A stretch of 50,890 nucleotides of DNA from Rubripirellula sp. GTDB lineage: Bacteria; Planctomycetota; Planctomycetia; Pirellulales; Pirellulaceae. The position numbers and the translations under genes were made by a program. This document shows positions 44,801 to 50,890 of this stretch, one piece after another (the stretch's first letter is position 1; every line of letters begins with the position of its first letter). Below the pieces are notes generated by a model, which was not told the DNA's origin, made no database searches, and saw only the letters and a program-made list of their open reading frames with translations. The stretch covers positions 1-50,890 of the forward strand of contig JAPKCI010000016.1 of assembly GCA_028823035.1 (NCBI GenBank), written 5' to 3'.

Positions 44801-47633
44801 AGTGCGATTCCACTTCTGTCGGCGTCAGTACGCGATCATAAAGAGCAACCTCTTCAAGCATGCCCTGAAGATTCGCGAAGTTGTCAGCGCGTCCGCCAAG
44901 CAGTACATCGCTGCAGTTTTCGGGATAACCGACTGGCAAGCTGGCTGCGATCTCCGGCTTGGGATCACCATTCAGGTAAACCGTGATCTTCTGGTCCTGC
45001 CGAACCATCACGACATGTGCCCAACTGCCCGTTGGGATGCGTGTTTTTCCCGCTACCAACTGATCGAGCTTGTTACCGCTAAAAACGATCAGCTTTCCCA
45101 TGTCTGAATGCGTCCCGCCAATTCCCAGATTATCACCAAATGCACCTTCCAGTCCGTCAACGGCTCGGGAAAACACATACGCAGTCACAGGGCGTGACTG
45201 AACGGGCAATTCATTTCGGAACCAGAGTTCGACACTGTAAGTGTCACCAAGGTCAGCCACGCTGGCTTTCACTCGACCACCTGAAAAGTTGCGTTGGACA
45301 ACGTCTGACTTCAGTGGTGACGATCCATTTTCGTAATTCGCGTCGTTTTGCCCCGCCAAATCTTTGGCTGATTGATCTGACTCGTCGTGCAATCGCCAGA
45401 AGGCGACAGGCGTCGATGCCAGGACTGCGTCTGCATACTTCCTGCGTGATCCAGCGTCCGTTGGCTTGGGACCGAGTACAATCGTCGGCTTTGGACGCGG
45501 CGGAGGATCCATCCCCGACACTTTGTACAACTCGACGACATCGGCGTCCGCCAACACGCGATCAAATACCGCAACCTCATCAACTTTGCCATCGAACGTT
45601 GCCAGTGAACTTCCGTCGCTGCCAATCAACAGTCGCTTTACCGGTTTGAACGATTCGACAGGTGCATCAATCTCTGGTTCTGCCCGACCATCCAGATAGA
45701 CGCGGACGCGTTGTCTGTCTCTTGTAATCGCGATCTGCTGCCAGTGCTTTGTTGAAACAGGCGTCTTCCCGGTAAACGAGTGCTGACCAGACCGAAGCAC
45801 TAATTTTCCCGCTTGATTGCCCGCTGATTTCCCGGCAATCAGCAACGTTTCAAATTCGGTTGACAGCAGCACACCGGTGGTGTCTCGAGCACTCACTGGA
45901 AGTGTGTTCTGGAAGCACATCGTCACACTGTATTCATCGAGTGCCTGCTGCAAACTTGCATCGATATGTCCACCAGCAAGGTAAACTGACCGGTTCCCGT
46001 ATTCCGCCGACGCGAAACCGGGACCATCGGGTCCCGGCAGAAACAGAGCCACACCGCCCTGATGATGAGCGTGGTCATTACCCACGGCGTCGTTGACCTG
46101 CATCGAGTCCATATCCTCAAGTCGCCAGTAAGCGATTGGGATGCGTTTGATGATCGCCTCAGAATAGCGAGATACCGGGTTGACCATCGGTTTTCGCTTT
46201 TTTCCGGCAACCGTTTCCAGCAAACTCAACACCGTTTCAACGATCAAAGGTTCTGCCTGTTCGGCCAGCCCCGCGGTGCGGGCTGGCCACGTCGTGTATC
46301 CGCCCAGACGATGTTGTTCTGGTGGGGGAATGTATCCCGTCGCTCCGTTGGCAAGTTCGAGGTTGAAGGTCGTGGACAAGGGACTCTGCCGCTTCAGCTT
46401 CAAACCGGTGATTCCATAAACTTCATTGGGCATCGCAGTGATTCCAAGTTCGCCAATTCGAACAGCCTGCAGAACCACTTCGGCAGTGGGATTCTCATGA
46501 ATCCATTCTGCTTCGTGGGCGTAGACTTCGACCTGATTTCGTGGTGCAAGATCTCCACGACCAGCATTGATGGGCCGAGCCCATTGGCGACGATCCAGTG
46601 ATGGCGTCCGCCGGTCAATCGTCAGGCGTTTTTCGGCCATCTGCAAAGAATGATCTGAACTGTATTGAATCGTCTTCCAGGCTTCCAGAACATGATCAGC
46701 CACTCGTTCGGAATACTGCAACCGGCTGATCCCCTGTCGAGGCTTGCTGTAATCCATCCAGTGCAAATCGCCACTGGTTCCCTGAGACATGATGCCGACA
46801 AAACTCGGCAATGCTTTTCCGCCGACCTGCCCGATCCGGGTCTTGAGCAGTCGGGCAACCTCGCCAAAGTAGTCAGCCGAGAACCCACCACCGCCAAAGT
46901 AGTGCATCGACAGGTTTGCCATCACACAAATCGGCGAATCGTCTTTTGCCGATACGACACTCAAGACGGACAACCAGGGATCAATCGGCCCGGCTGGACT
47001 GGTGTAACCGGGATTCTGATAACCGGGATGCATCATCGCGCGTACCGTCCGCTCACCAAATGGATCCGTTCCCATCCGATCGCTGCGCGTGATCCAGCGT
47101 CGACAGTTCGTCAACTCGCTACCGTCAACAACGGCCCACCCCATTTTTGCTGGCTGAAGGTTCTGGTAAGCATCCATGATGGACTGGGCAACCCGGGATG
47201 ATACGTACTTCACATACGGCTCGTCGGCGGGACAACCCAAACACCTCATTGCCGCAGGTGCCATGTGCGTGTGTGTTGCACTGATCAGAATGTGGTCAGC
47301 CTGAATTCCCGTTTCCTGCGACGCCAGTCGCTTGATTTCGTCGCACAGCGATGTGGGAAACATGCACGAATCCACAATCACAATCGCAATGGTTTCCTGT
47401 CCGTCACTGACCACCAGAGACCGAGCATGAAGCGGATCCAGCATGCGATTCGCGCTGCCCTGTAAAAAACCCCCATTCTGTAATGCGGGCAACGTTACCG
47501 GAGAGATATCCACCGCGGCCGCTCCCGCCCGCAAGGAGGTCGCCTCGGCAGCCTGCACCGCACAGTCCAGAACCCGGACCATAACCAAAAATGGCAACAA
47601 AATAATTCCGGTAAAACAGATTGTTTTTTTCAT
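41883..47633 (-). CDS. Multidomain fusion: ceramidase-like, two LamG, Piru_Ver dehydrogenase, HEAT, CxxCH
   Basis: The ATG at 47633 begins a signal peptide (MKKTICFTGIILLPFLVMVR); an upstream in-frame start would add 27 residues lacking signal character. About 1916 residues: ~30-480 neutral-ceramidase/alkaline-ceramidase-like domain ('LRAGAAAVDISPVTLP', ISATHTHMAP); ~500-690 and ~720-890 two LamG/concanavalin modules (LLIGSDGSSLATFDGKVDEV and DVLLGGRADNFANLQGMLEE); ~960-1390 PVC-type membrane-bound dehydrogenase propeller ('IHVPDGFEVQLVAAEPLV'); ~1390-1780 HEAT-like repeats; last ~120 residues with CINCHK heme motif and 'DLADLIQFVRDTFR' (TIGR02603 type). Exported; substrate unknown. Confidence 0.88.
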   Translation of the reverse strand: MKKTICFTGIILLPFLVMVRVLDCAVQAAEATSLRAGAAAVDISPVTLPALQNGGFLQGSANRMLDPLHARSLVVSDGQETIAIVIVDSCMFPTSLCDEIKRLASQETGIQADHILISATHTHMAPAAMRCLGCPADEPYVKYVSSRVAQSIMDAYQNLQPAKMGWAVVDGSELTNCRRWITRSDRMGTDPFGERTVRAMMHPGYQNPGYTSPAGPIDPWLSVLSVVSAKDDSPICVMANLSMHYFGGGGFSADYFGEVARLLKTRIGQVGGKALPSFVGIMSQGTSGDLHWMDYSKPRQGISRLQYSERVADHVLEAWKTIQYSSDHSLQMAEKRLTIDRRTPSLDRRQWARPINAGRGDLAPRNQVEVYAHEAEWIHENPTAEVVLQAVRIGELGITAMPNEVYGITGLKLKRQSPLSTTFNLELANGATGYIPPPEQHRLGGYTTWPARTAGLAEQAEPLIVETVLSLLETVAGKKRKPMVNPVSRYSEAIIKRIPIAYWRLEDMDSMQVNDAVGNDHAHHQGGVALFLPGPDGPGFASAEYGNRSVYLAGGHIDASLQQALDEYSVTMCFQNTLPVSARDTTGVLLSTEFETLLIAGKSAGNQAGKLVLRSGQHSFTGKTPVSTKHWQQIAITRDRQRVRVYLDGRAEPEIDAPVESFKPVKRLLIGSDGSSLATFDGKVDEVAVFDRVLADADVVELYKVSGMDPPPRPKPTIVLGPKPTDAGSRRKYADAVLASTPVAFWRLHDESDQSAKDLAGQNDANYENGSSPLKSDVVQRNFSGGRVKASVADLGDTYSVELWFRNELPVQSRPVTAYVFSRAVDGLEGAFGDNLGIGGTHSDMGKLIVFSGNKLDQLVAGKTRIPTGSWAHVVMVRQDQKITVYLNGDPKPEIAASLPVGYPENCSDVLLGGRADNFANLQGMLEEVALYDRVLTPTEVESHFEAAGAKQIGKPSDATTDSPAPPVPTDVDKAIGTIHVPDGFEVQLVAAEPLVKDPVAIDWGPDGKLWVVEMADYPLGMDGKGATGGRVRFLEDTNDDGRYDKSTLFAEGLSFPNGVLVWGRGVLVTAAPQIVYLEDSTGDGKADVRQVLYSGFLEGNQQLRVNGLRWGLDNWVYCASGSHHGGYGKDSEITSLLTGQKHQVGSRDFRVRPDTGGIDPQSGPSQYGRSRDDWGNWFGVQNSHPLWHYVLADQHIRRNPHFAPPDPKHQVVTPANPRVYPASKLQKRYHSFSQSGRFTSACSPMIYRDEHLFDRGTEQHAFTCEPFHNLVQHNLIADDGVSFKFRRDPAETNMDFFASEDRWCRPVMARTGPDGALWVVDMYRYMIEHPQWLPQNGQDELRPWFRSGDDRGRIYRVVRSDRPTRNISPLADLTARELVAELESPNGWRRDVAQRLLVRGNQQAAIEPLTMLVANSKQPLARIHAIWVLDGLDALSATTLEAALVDHHAGVRRNAVRIASRVVVDANRLIPMVKDPDAKVRLELASTLGSYDTPAANTAIAKLITEYGEDRYMFAAAMSSLTSQNVAAVLGAVIQFADGGSDGNALELPMTLDVIGQAVAMSEKESLGQVIDLIFSPERQTHSDRQVKARFLALSRILDGLQTHGLTANVVAGTARDRIAATIQQARTAVTSRVTAENIRVAAVPLLGHQEQSREADFQLMQQLLVPQSPVVLQKAIVEHLAGRSEPAIADVLLLGWRSHSPELRNQILDILASRGSWAETLHGCLEDGKISPGELSVPVRQRLLDQSKNAPHWRQVLATKASTDRASVLREFQSALELDGNGKQGAIVFRKLCINCHKVKDEGHEVGPQLASITNKTKEAMLTSILDPSAAVDAKYFSYSLVTEDGRVFNGTLETETGSSITLLAAEEKRTTVLRRDIELLQASSKSLMPEGLEQGLKPQDLADLIQFVRDTFR

Positions 47634-48231
47634 GGTGATGCATTCAAGACATGCGACATGTGACGGTGGGCTTTCAAACGAGAAGCATGGTCTGGTTGCC
47701 AGCATCTCTATCATGTTTCAGGGCGACTCTGACCGGCGCACAAACATCAGCACAGCAGCATAAAAAAACGGTCGGCTGATTCCTAAGAGTCCAACGAAGA
47801 TCATAGCGTAACTGTCATGAGTGGAACGTCGGACGTCATCATCGGGTACGTCCATACGCTCGATCTTCCCAGCGGAGCTACTGATTCATGATCACCGGGT
47901 ACTCTGGGGGCACCACAGCCCAAAGCAGTCGAGAAAAAGGTGACACCCGTTTCCTCACCTGCAATCTCGATCCTTGTTTTCAGCACCGTGCCAGCCAATG
48001 GTTGCAAATCAGCGGGTACTGCTTTGCTAGCCTAGTCATTACCAGTGTTACTTACTGGCACTACAACCTGCCGTTGGCTTGGACAACGAAAGACTTTCAG
48101 TTGTTGAAATAAAACCCTTGACACGCGTGCTGGCTTCTGTACATTTGCCCACCATCGTCGACAGTGGCGATTGAAGGTCAGTCAATGTTTGGCTGGTCTC
48201 GTTTTTCATCACACTCTTGGGGCTAAGAGTT
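47634..48231. other. Intergenic region with a promoter for the 154-aa gene
   Basis: About 600 bases without a supported gene. The only clear element is the promoter at 48118-48145. A small inverted repeat (CCAGT...ACTGG) is seen near 48044-48060. Confidence 0.5.
48118..48145 (+). promoter_or_regulatory. Sigma70-like promoter for the 48232 gene
   Basis: TTGACA at 48118-48123, 16-base spacer, TACATT at 48140-48145. Both hexamers are near consensus. The leader to the ATG at 48232 would be about 80 bases. Confidence 0.5.
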
Positions 48232-48696
48232 ATGAGTAATGCATGGGGTCGAAATGTTGTGGTTCTTGCTTTTTCTGCAGTTTGTCTGATCGCTGCGGCA
48301 GGGGAACAGGCACCCAACCAAACGACGAATTCGGAACGTGGGGCAGAGGCAGCAAACCGTGAGACGGTGAAGGGCAGATTGCCAAGGTACTTTGCTTCAT
48401 TGGTGGATAGCGAGCAACGAATCGAGATCTACTTGATTCAAGCGAAATATCGACAGCAGATTACGGAACTCAAACAAGCGTTGGCAAAACTGGAGACGAA
48501 GCAAATGCAGGATATTGAAGGAGTTCTGACGACGGATCAGCGAGACAAGCTTGTCGGCTTCCGAAAGAGCACCCGCAAGAAAGCTGCTTCCAGCAATGCC
48601 ACAGGCAATCGTCGCTCCGCAGCGGCGTCTGGCAACGACCCGTTGGATGCTGAGCCAACTGCGACGCCGCAGGGTTCGGACACTTCGAACGAGTGA
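48232..48696 (+). CDS. Secreted coiled-coil protein, 154 aa
   Basis: The ATG at 48232 is preceded by GGGGCTAAGAG. The N-terminus (MSNAWGRNVVVLAFSAVCLI then AAAGEQ) is a Sec signal peptide. Residues ~45-120 are a helical region with heptad pattern ('LPRYFASLVDSEQRIEIYLI', 'YRQQITELKQALAKLETKQM', 'DIEGVLTTDQRDKLVGFRK'), reminiscent of Spy/CpxP-type periplasmic helpers or other planctomycete secreted proteins with a terminal 'LTxxQxxKL' motif. The C-terminal 35 residues are polar and low complexity. Followed by a strong terminator, so transcribed alone. Confidence 0.75.
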   Translation: MSNAWGRNVVVLAFSAVCLIAAAGEQAPNQTTNSERGAEAANRETVKGRLPRYFASLVDSEQRIEIYLIQAKYRQQITELKQALAKLETKQMQDIEGVLTTDQRDKLVGFRKSTRKKAASSNATGNRRSAAASGNDPLDAEPTATPQGSDTSNE

Positions 48697-48736
48697 TCCA
48701 GCCTTGCCAAATCGACACTTAACCAAGTGTTTGGAA

Positions 48737-48780
48737 CGAGCGGTGTGCGGTCAAAACCGCATCACCGCTCGTTTTATTTT
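48737..48780 (+). terminator. Rho-independent terminator after the coiled-coil gene
   Basis: CGAGCGGTGTGCGGT pairs with ACCGCA-T-CACCGCTCG (one bulged T) over a CAAA loop, followed by TTTTATTTT. It begins about 40 bases after the stop codon at 48696. Confidence 0.9.
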
Positions 48781-49033
48781 CCAAGTTTGATCCATCACCA
48801 GCCTGTTTTCACGGAACTGTCGCAGTCGTCCAAGGAACTGGCATCATGGCAGAACCCAGTAGCAATTCGCACCCAACTTTGCCGACGATCTTTGCCGACG
48901 ATCACCGGGGCACGATTTTCCTGCATCCGCAATTGCAATTTCATGATCTAATGCATTCAGACAGAACTCACTTTCAGCAGCCATCACTGATCCGTAATGG
49001 TTGGTCCAAGTACATTTTCCTGCAGACTACGCC
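48781..49033. other. Leader region of the kelch gene
   Basis: No gene. A GCCGACGATC doublet (48881-48902, separated by TTT) is the only repeat noticed; no clear promoter. Confidence 0.4.
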
Positions 49034-50080
49034 ATGACAACCTCGCACCGTGTCACTTCCGTTATCCTGACAACGCTGTTCCTGCTATTTGATTGTTCGA
49101 CAGGTGTTGCAGAATCACCACCGTCCGTGAAACCCGACTCCAGCGCGTTACCCAAAGTTCAAGTGACATCAACCGAACTTCCCGAACTGCCTCTTGAACT
49201 GACCAGTTTTGGTGGTGCGGTTGCGGATGGAACCCTGTTCATTTACGGCGGACATTCGGGAACGGCACACTCGTATTCCACCGAGGAGCAATCGGATCAG
49301 TTCTGGTCACTGAATTTAAGCCAGCCTGAACAATGGACCCAATTGCCTTCGGGGCCCAAACTGCAAGGCCTGGTCATGCTGCCACACAAGGACTCTGTCA
49401 TCCGCATTGGTGGCTTCACCGCCCGTAATGCAGAGGGTGCCGAGCATGATTTACATTCGCAAACGAAAGTAAGCCGGTTTGACATAGCTGCCAACCGCTG
49501 GGTCGATCTTGCGCCGCTACCTGAACCGCGGTCGTCCTTGAGCGCGGCGATTCTCGGTAATCAGATCTATGTGATCGGAGGTTGGGCGCTCAAAGGCGAA
49601 GAAACCGAGTGGCACGGTACCGCATGGAAACTGGATGCCGCTGACCCCACAGCGAAATGGAAACCGATTGCAAATCCACCGTTCAAGCGACGAGCCTTGT
49701 TTGCAACACAACATGACGGCAAGATCCATGTGATCGGCGGTATGAACTCCGATAGCGGGCCTACCACTCGCACCGATGTGTACGATCCAAAATCAGACAA
49801 ATGGGTGCGTGGCCCAGATCTCAATGGCAAACCCCTCACCGGATTCGGTTCCGCAGCCCAATCGATCGGCGGTCACCTGTACGTCAGCACCATCGAAGGC
49901 AATGTGCAACGCCTTAGCGATACGAGCGACCAATGGGACGTGGTGGCAACCTATGAGCCTGCACGTTTTTTCCATGTCATGGTGCCGTGGAACGAAAAAA
50001 AGATGTTACTGGTGGGCGGCGCTAACATGTCCGTAGGCAAATTTACGGAATTGGATGCCGTCGAAATTGTGGAAAAATGA
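49034..50080 (+). CDS. Secreted kelch-repeat beta-propeller protein
   Basis: ATG at 49034 begins a signal peptide (MTTSHRVTSVILTTLFLLFD). About 348 residues with at least four kelch-type blades: 'SFGGAVADGTLFIYGGHSG', 'DIAANRWVDLAPLPEPRSSL', 'GNQIYVIGGWALKGEETEWH', 'DGKIHVIGGMNSDSGPTTRT' and 'YDPKSDKWVRGPDLNGKPLT', each with the double-Gly and spaced Tyr/Trp. Such exported kelch proteins bind carbohydrate or protein ligands or are catalytic (galactose-oxidase-like), but no active-site Cys-Tyr pair is evident. A single transcription unit. Confidence 0.85.
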   Translation: MTTSHRVTSVILTTLFLLFDCSTGVAESPPSVKPDSSALPKVQVTSTELPELPLELTSFGGAVADGTLFIYGGHSGTAHSYSTEEQSDQFWSLNLSQPEQWTQLPSGPKLQGLVMLPHKDSVIRIGGFTARNAEGAEHDLHSQTKVSRFDIAANRWVDLAPLPEPRSSLSAAILGNQIYVIGGWALKGEETEWHGTAWKLDAADPTAKWKPIANPPFKRRALFATQHDGKIHVIGGMNSDSGPTTRTDVYDPKSDKWVRGPDLNGKPLTGFGSAAQSIGGHLYVSTIEGNVQRLSDTSDQWDVVATYEPARFFHVMVPWNEKKMLLVGGANMSVGKFTELDAVEIVEK

Positions 50081-50185
50081 ATCGGAACCGGAAGCCATAC
50101 CAGTATGACTCGCTGACCAGGATGCACCACAAAGACGATCCACGCGATATCTCAGCAGCAATCGCATCAGGATCTGGAAAGCATC

Positions 50186-50683
50186 TCACTCACGATTGTG
50201 ACTCAAATCCAGCATTCTGGCCATCATCTGAAGACGGCTGATCGCTTTTCGATAGGTCGGGATCTGCTTGGCCGTCAACCCGCAATTCAGCACTTCAGAA
50301 TACAGCACCTGATCGCTGGATAATGCAAAATTTTCCAGCCAGTTCAGAGCGTTGCAGTCACGATGATCGTCCGCAAGTTCGAGAGCGGCCACCATACCTC
50401 GCCACGAATCTCGATCGCTGTTCTCTGCAACCTCATCGATCCGCAAGATGCCCGCTTGCCACTGATCCGGCAACTGGTAGATAGCCAACAGAATATCACC
50501 CGCGTTGGGAACGTCGGTGACCGAGTTCCATTCTTGATCGCAACGTTGCACCTCAGCAGGTTCTACCGGCGAAGAAATCTGACGATTTCCTGCCGCTGAT
50601 GGTTGGTATTGAGAGGAGCGAGTCCCTTGCCCGCTGGTCGCATCTCCACCCTGATTCTTTGTTTGACCGTACATGAATTTCAT
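50186..50683 (-). CDS. Conserved hypothetical protein, 165 aa
   Basis: Start ATG at 50683 (MKFMYGQTKNQGG), with the Met at residue 4 (50674) as an alternative. Residues 1-50 are polar and low complexity. Residues ~55-165 are helical, with 'NAGDILLAIYQLPDQWQAGI', 'RDSWRGMVAALELADDHRDC' and 'YRKAISRLQMMARMLDLSHN'. No recognised domain, signal or membrane segment. The tandem repeat at the window edge lies upstream of its start. Confidence 0.5.
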   Translation of the reverse strand: MKFMYGQTKNQGGDATSGQGTRSSQYQPSAAGNRQISSPVEPAEVQRCDQEWNSVTDVPNAGDILLAIYQLPDQWQAGILRIDEVAENSDRDSWRGMVAALELADDHRDCNALNWLENFALSSDQVLYSEVLNCGLTAKQIPTYRKAISRLQMMARMLDLSHNRE

Positions 50684-50814
50684 TCTTTCTGGTACCGTTG
50701 ATGAGAGCCACCGAGATCACTGAAGCCAATTCCCCGCACTAAGAACAATCGCGTAGGTCAGCCGCCGAATCCGCAGAAGAAATGAATCTGTTACGGATTA
50801 GCGCAGAATCAACC

Positions 50815-50890
50815 TGCGATCGGATTCAGGAAGCACTGCGATCGGATTCAGGAAGCACTGCGATCGGATTCAGGAAGCACTGCGATCGGA
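50815..50890. repeat. 22-bp perfect tandem repeat running off the window edge
   Basis: TGCGATCGGATTCAGGAAGC then AC is repeated perfectly three times (50815-50880), and a fourth copy begins at 50881 and is cut by the edge. It lies upstream of the 165-aa minus-strand gene. Iterons, a minisatellite or regulatory repeats are all possible. Confidence 0.95.

Noticed and set aside
50815-50890. Tandem repeat considered as a CRISPR array
   Set aside because: Copies are contiguous without spacers.

Overview
The window looks like chromosomal DNA of a planctomycete, most likely a marine Pirellulales-type organism. The markers are a DUF1559 protein with a prepilin-type N-terminus and a C-terminal H-X9-DG motif, a TIGR03009-type protein, a membrane-bound dehydrogenase of the Pirellula/Verrucomicrobia (Piru_Ver) type fused to a CxxCH domain, many small signal-peptide or NPY-motif proteins, a CRTAC1-type UnbV protein, and loosely packed genes on both strands. 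No rRNA, CRISPR array or intact insertion sequence is visible. There is one tRNA gene, tRNA-Met(CAT).

Layout. 0-7.5 kb holds a TIGR03009 protein cut by the window edge, an FmdB zinc ribbon plus isochorismatase-fold pair behind a CRP-like palindrome, a small lipoprotein, a GT39/TPR membrane glycosyltransferase, and the DUF1559 pseudopilin with a leader hairpin and a strong terminator. 7.7-14.5 kb is a divergent pair of paralogous multiheme cytochromes c (7 and 8 CxxCH motifs) followed by a large TPR/FG-GAP/UnbV lipoprotein. 14.5-18.6 kb carries small secreted, membrane and zinc proteins, a membrane-anchored protein with a possible nuclease-like C-terminal domain, and a methyltransferase-like protein. 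18.6-25.8 kb has RidA, hisI coupled to a BtuF-like protein, a minimal GT2, an orphan iron-type binding lipoprotein, a secreted HExxH peptidase, and a GlxC/MgsB-like plus diverged GlxD/MgsC-like pair. 25.9-33 kb has two tandem purine nucleoside phosphorylases, a HerA-like ATPase, an SMP-30 protein, QueD/PTPS and a VOC protein. 33-34.6 kb is a tRNA-Met attachment site with a decayed tyrosine recombinase. 34.8-40.1 kb is a three-gene minus-strand operon. 40.5-47.6 kb holds a Tat-exported sialidase-like protein and a 1916-residue fusion protein. 48.2-50.9 kb has a secreted coiled-coil protein, a kelch protein, an unknown protein and a 22-bp tandem repeat that runs off the edge.

The most interesting unit is the 34.8-40.1 kb operon. 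It encodes a fusion of a hydroxylysine-kinase-like domain, an M23 peptidase-like domain and an AGXT2L-type phospholyase, followed by a LYS1-type saccharopine dehydrogenase (overlapping by ATGA) and a LYS9-type saccharopine reductase. Read together, these predict hydroxylysine -> phosphohydroxylysine -> allysine -> saccharopine -> lysine. I infer this pathway from family knowledge and gene order; it has not been tested. Other points worth checking are the Asn/Asp difference at the purine-recognition position of the two phosphorylases, the amidotransferase-less glutamate-synthase-like pair, and the many short in-frame tandem repeats.
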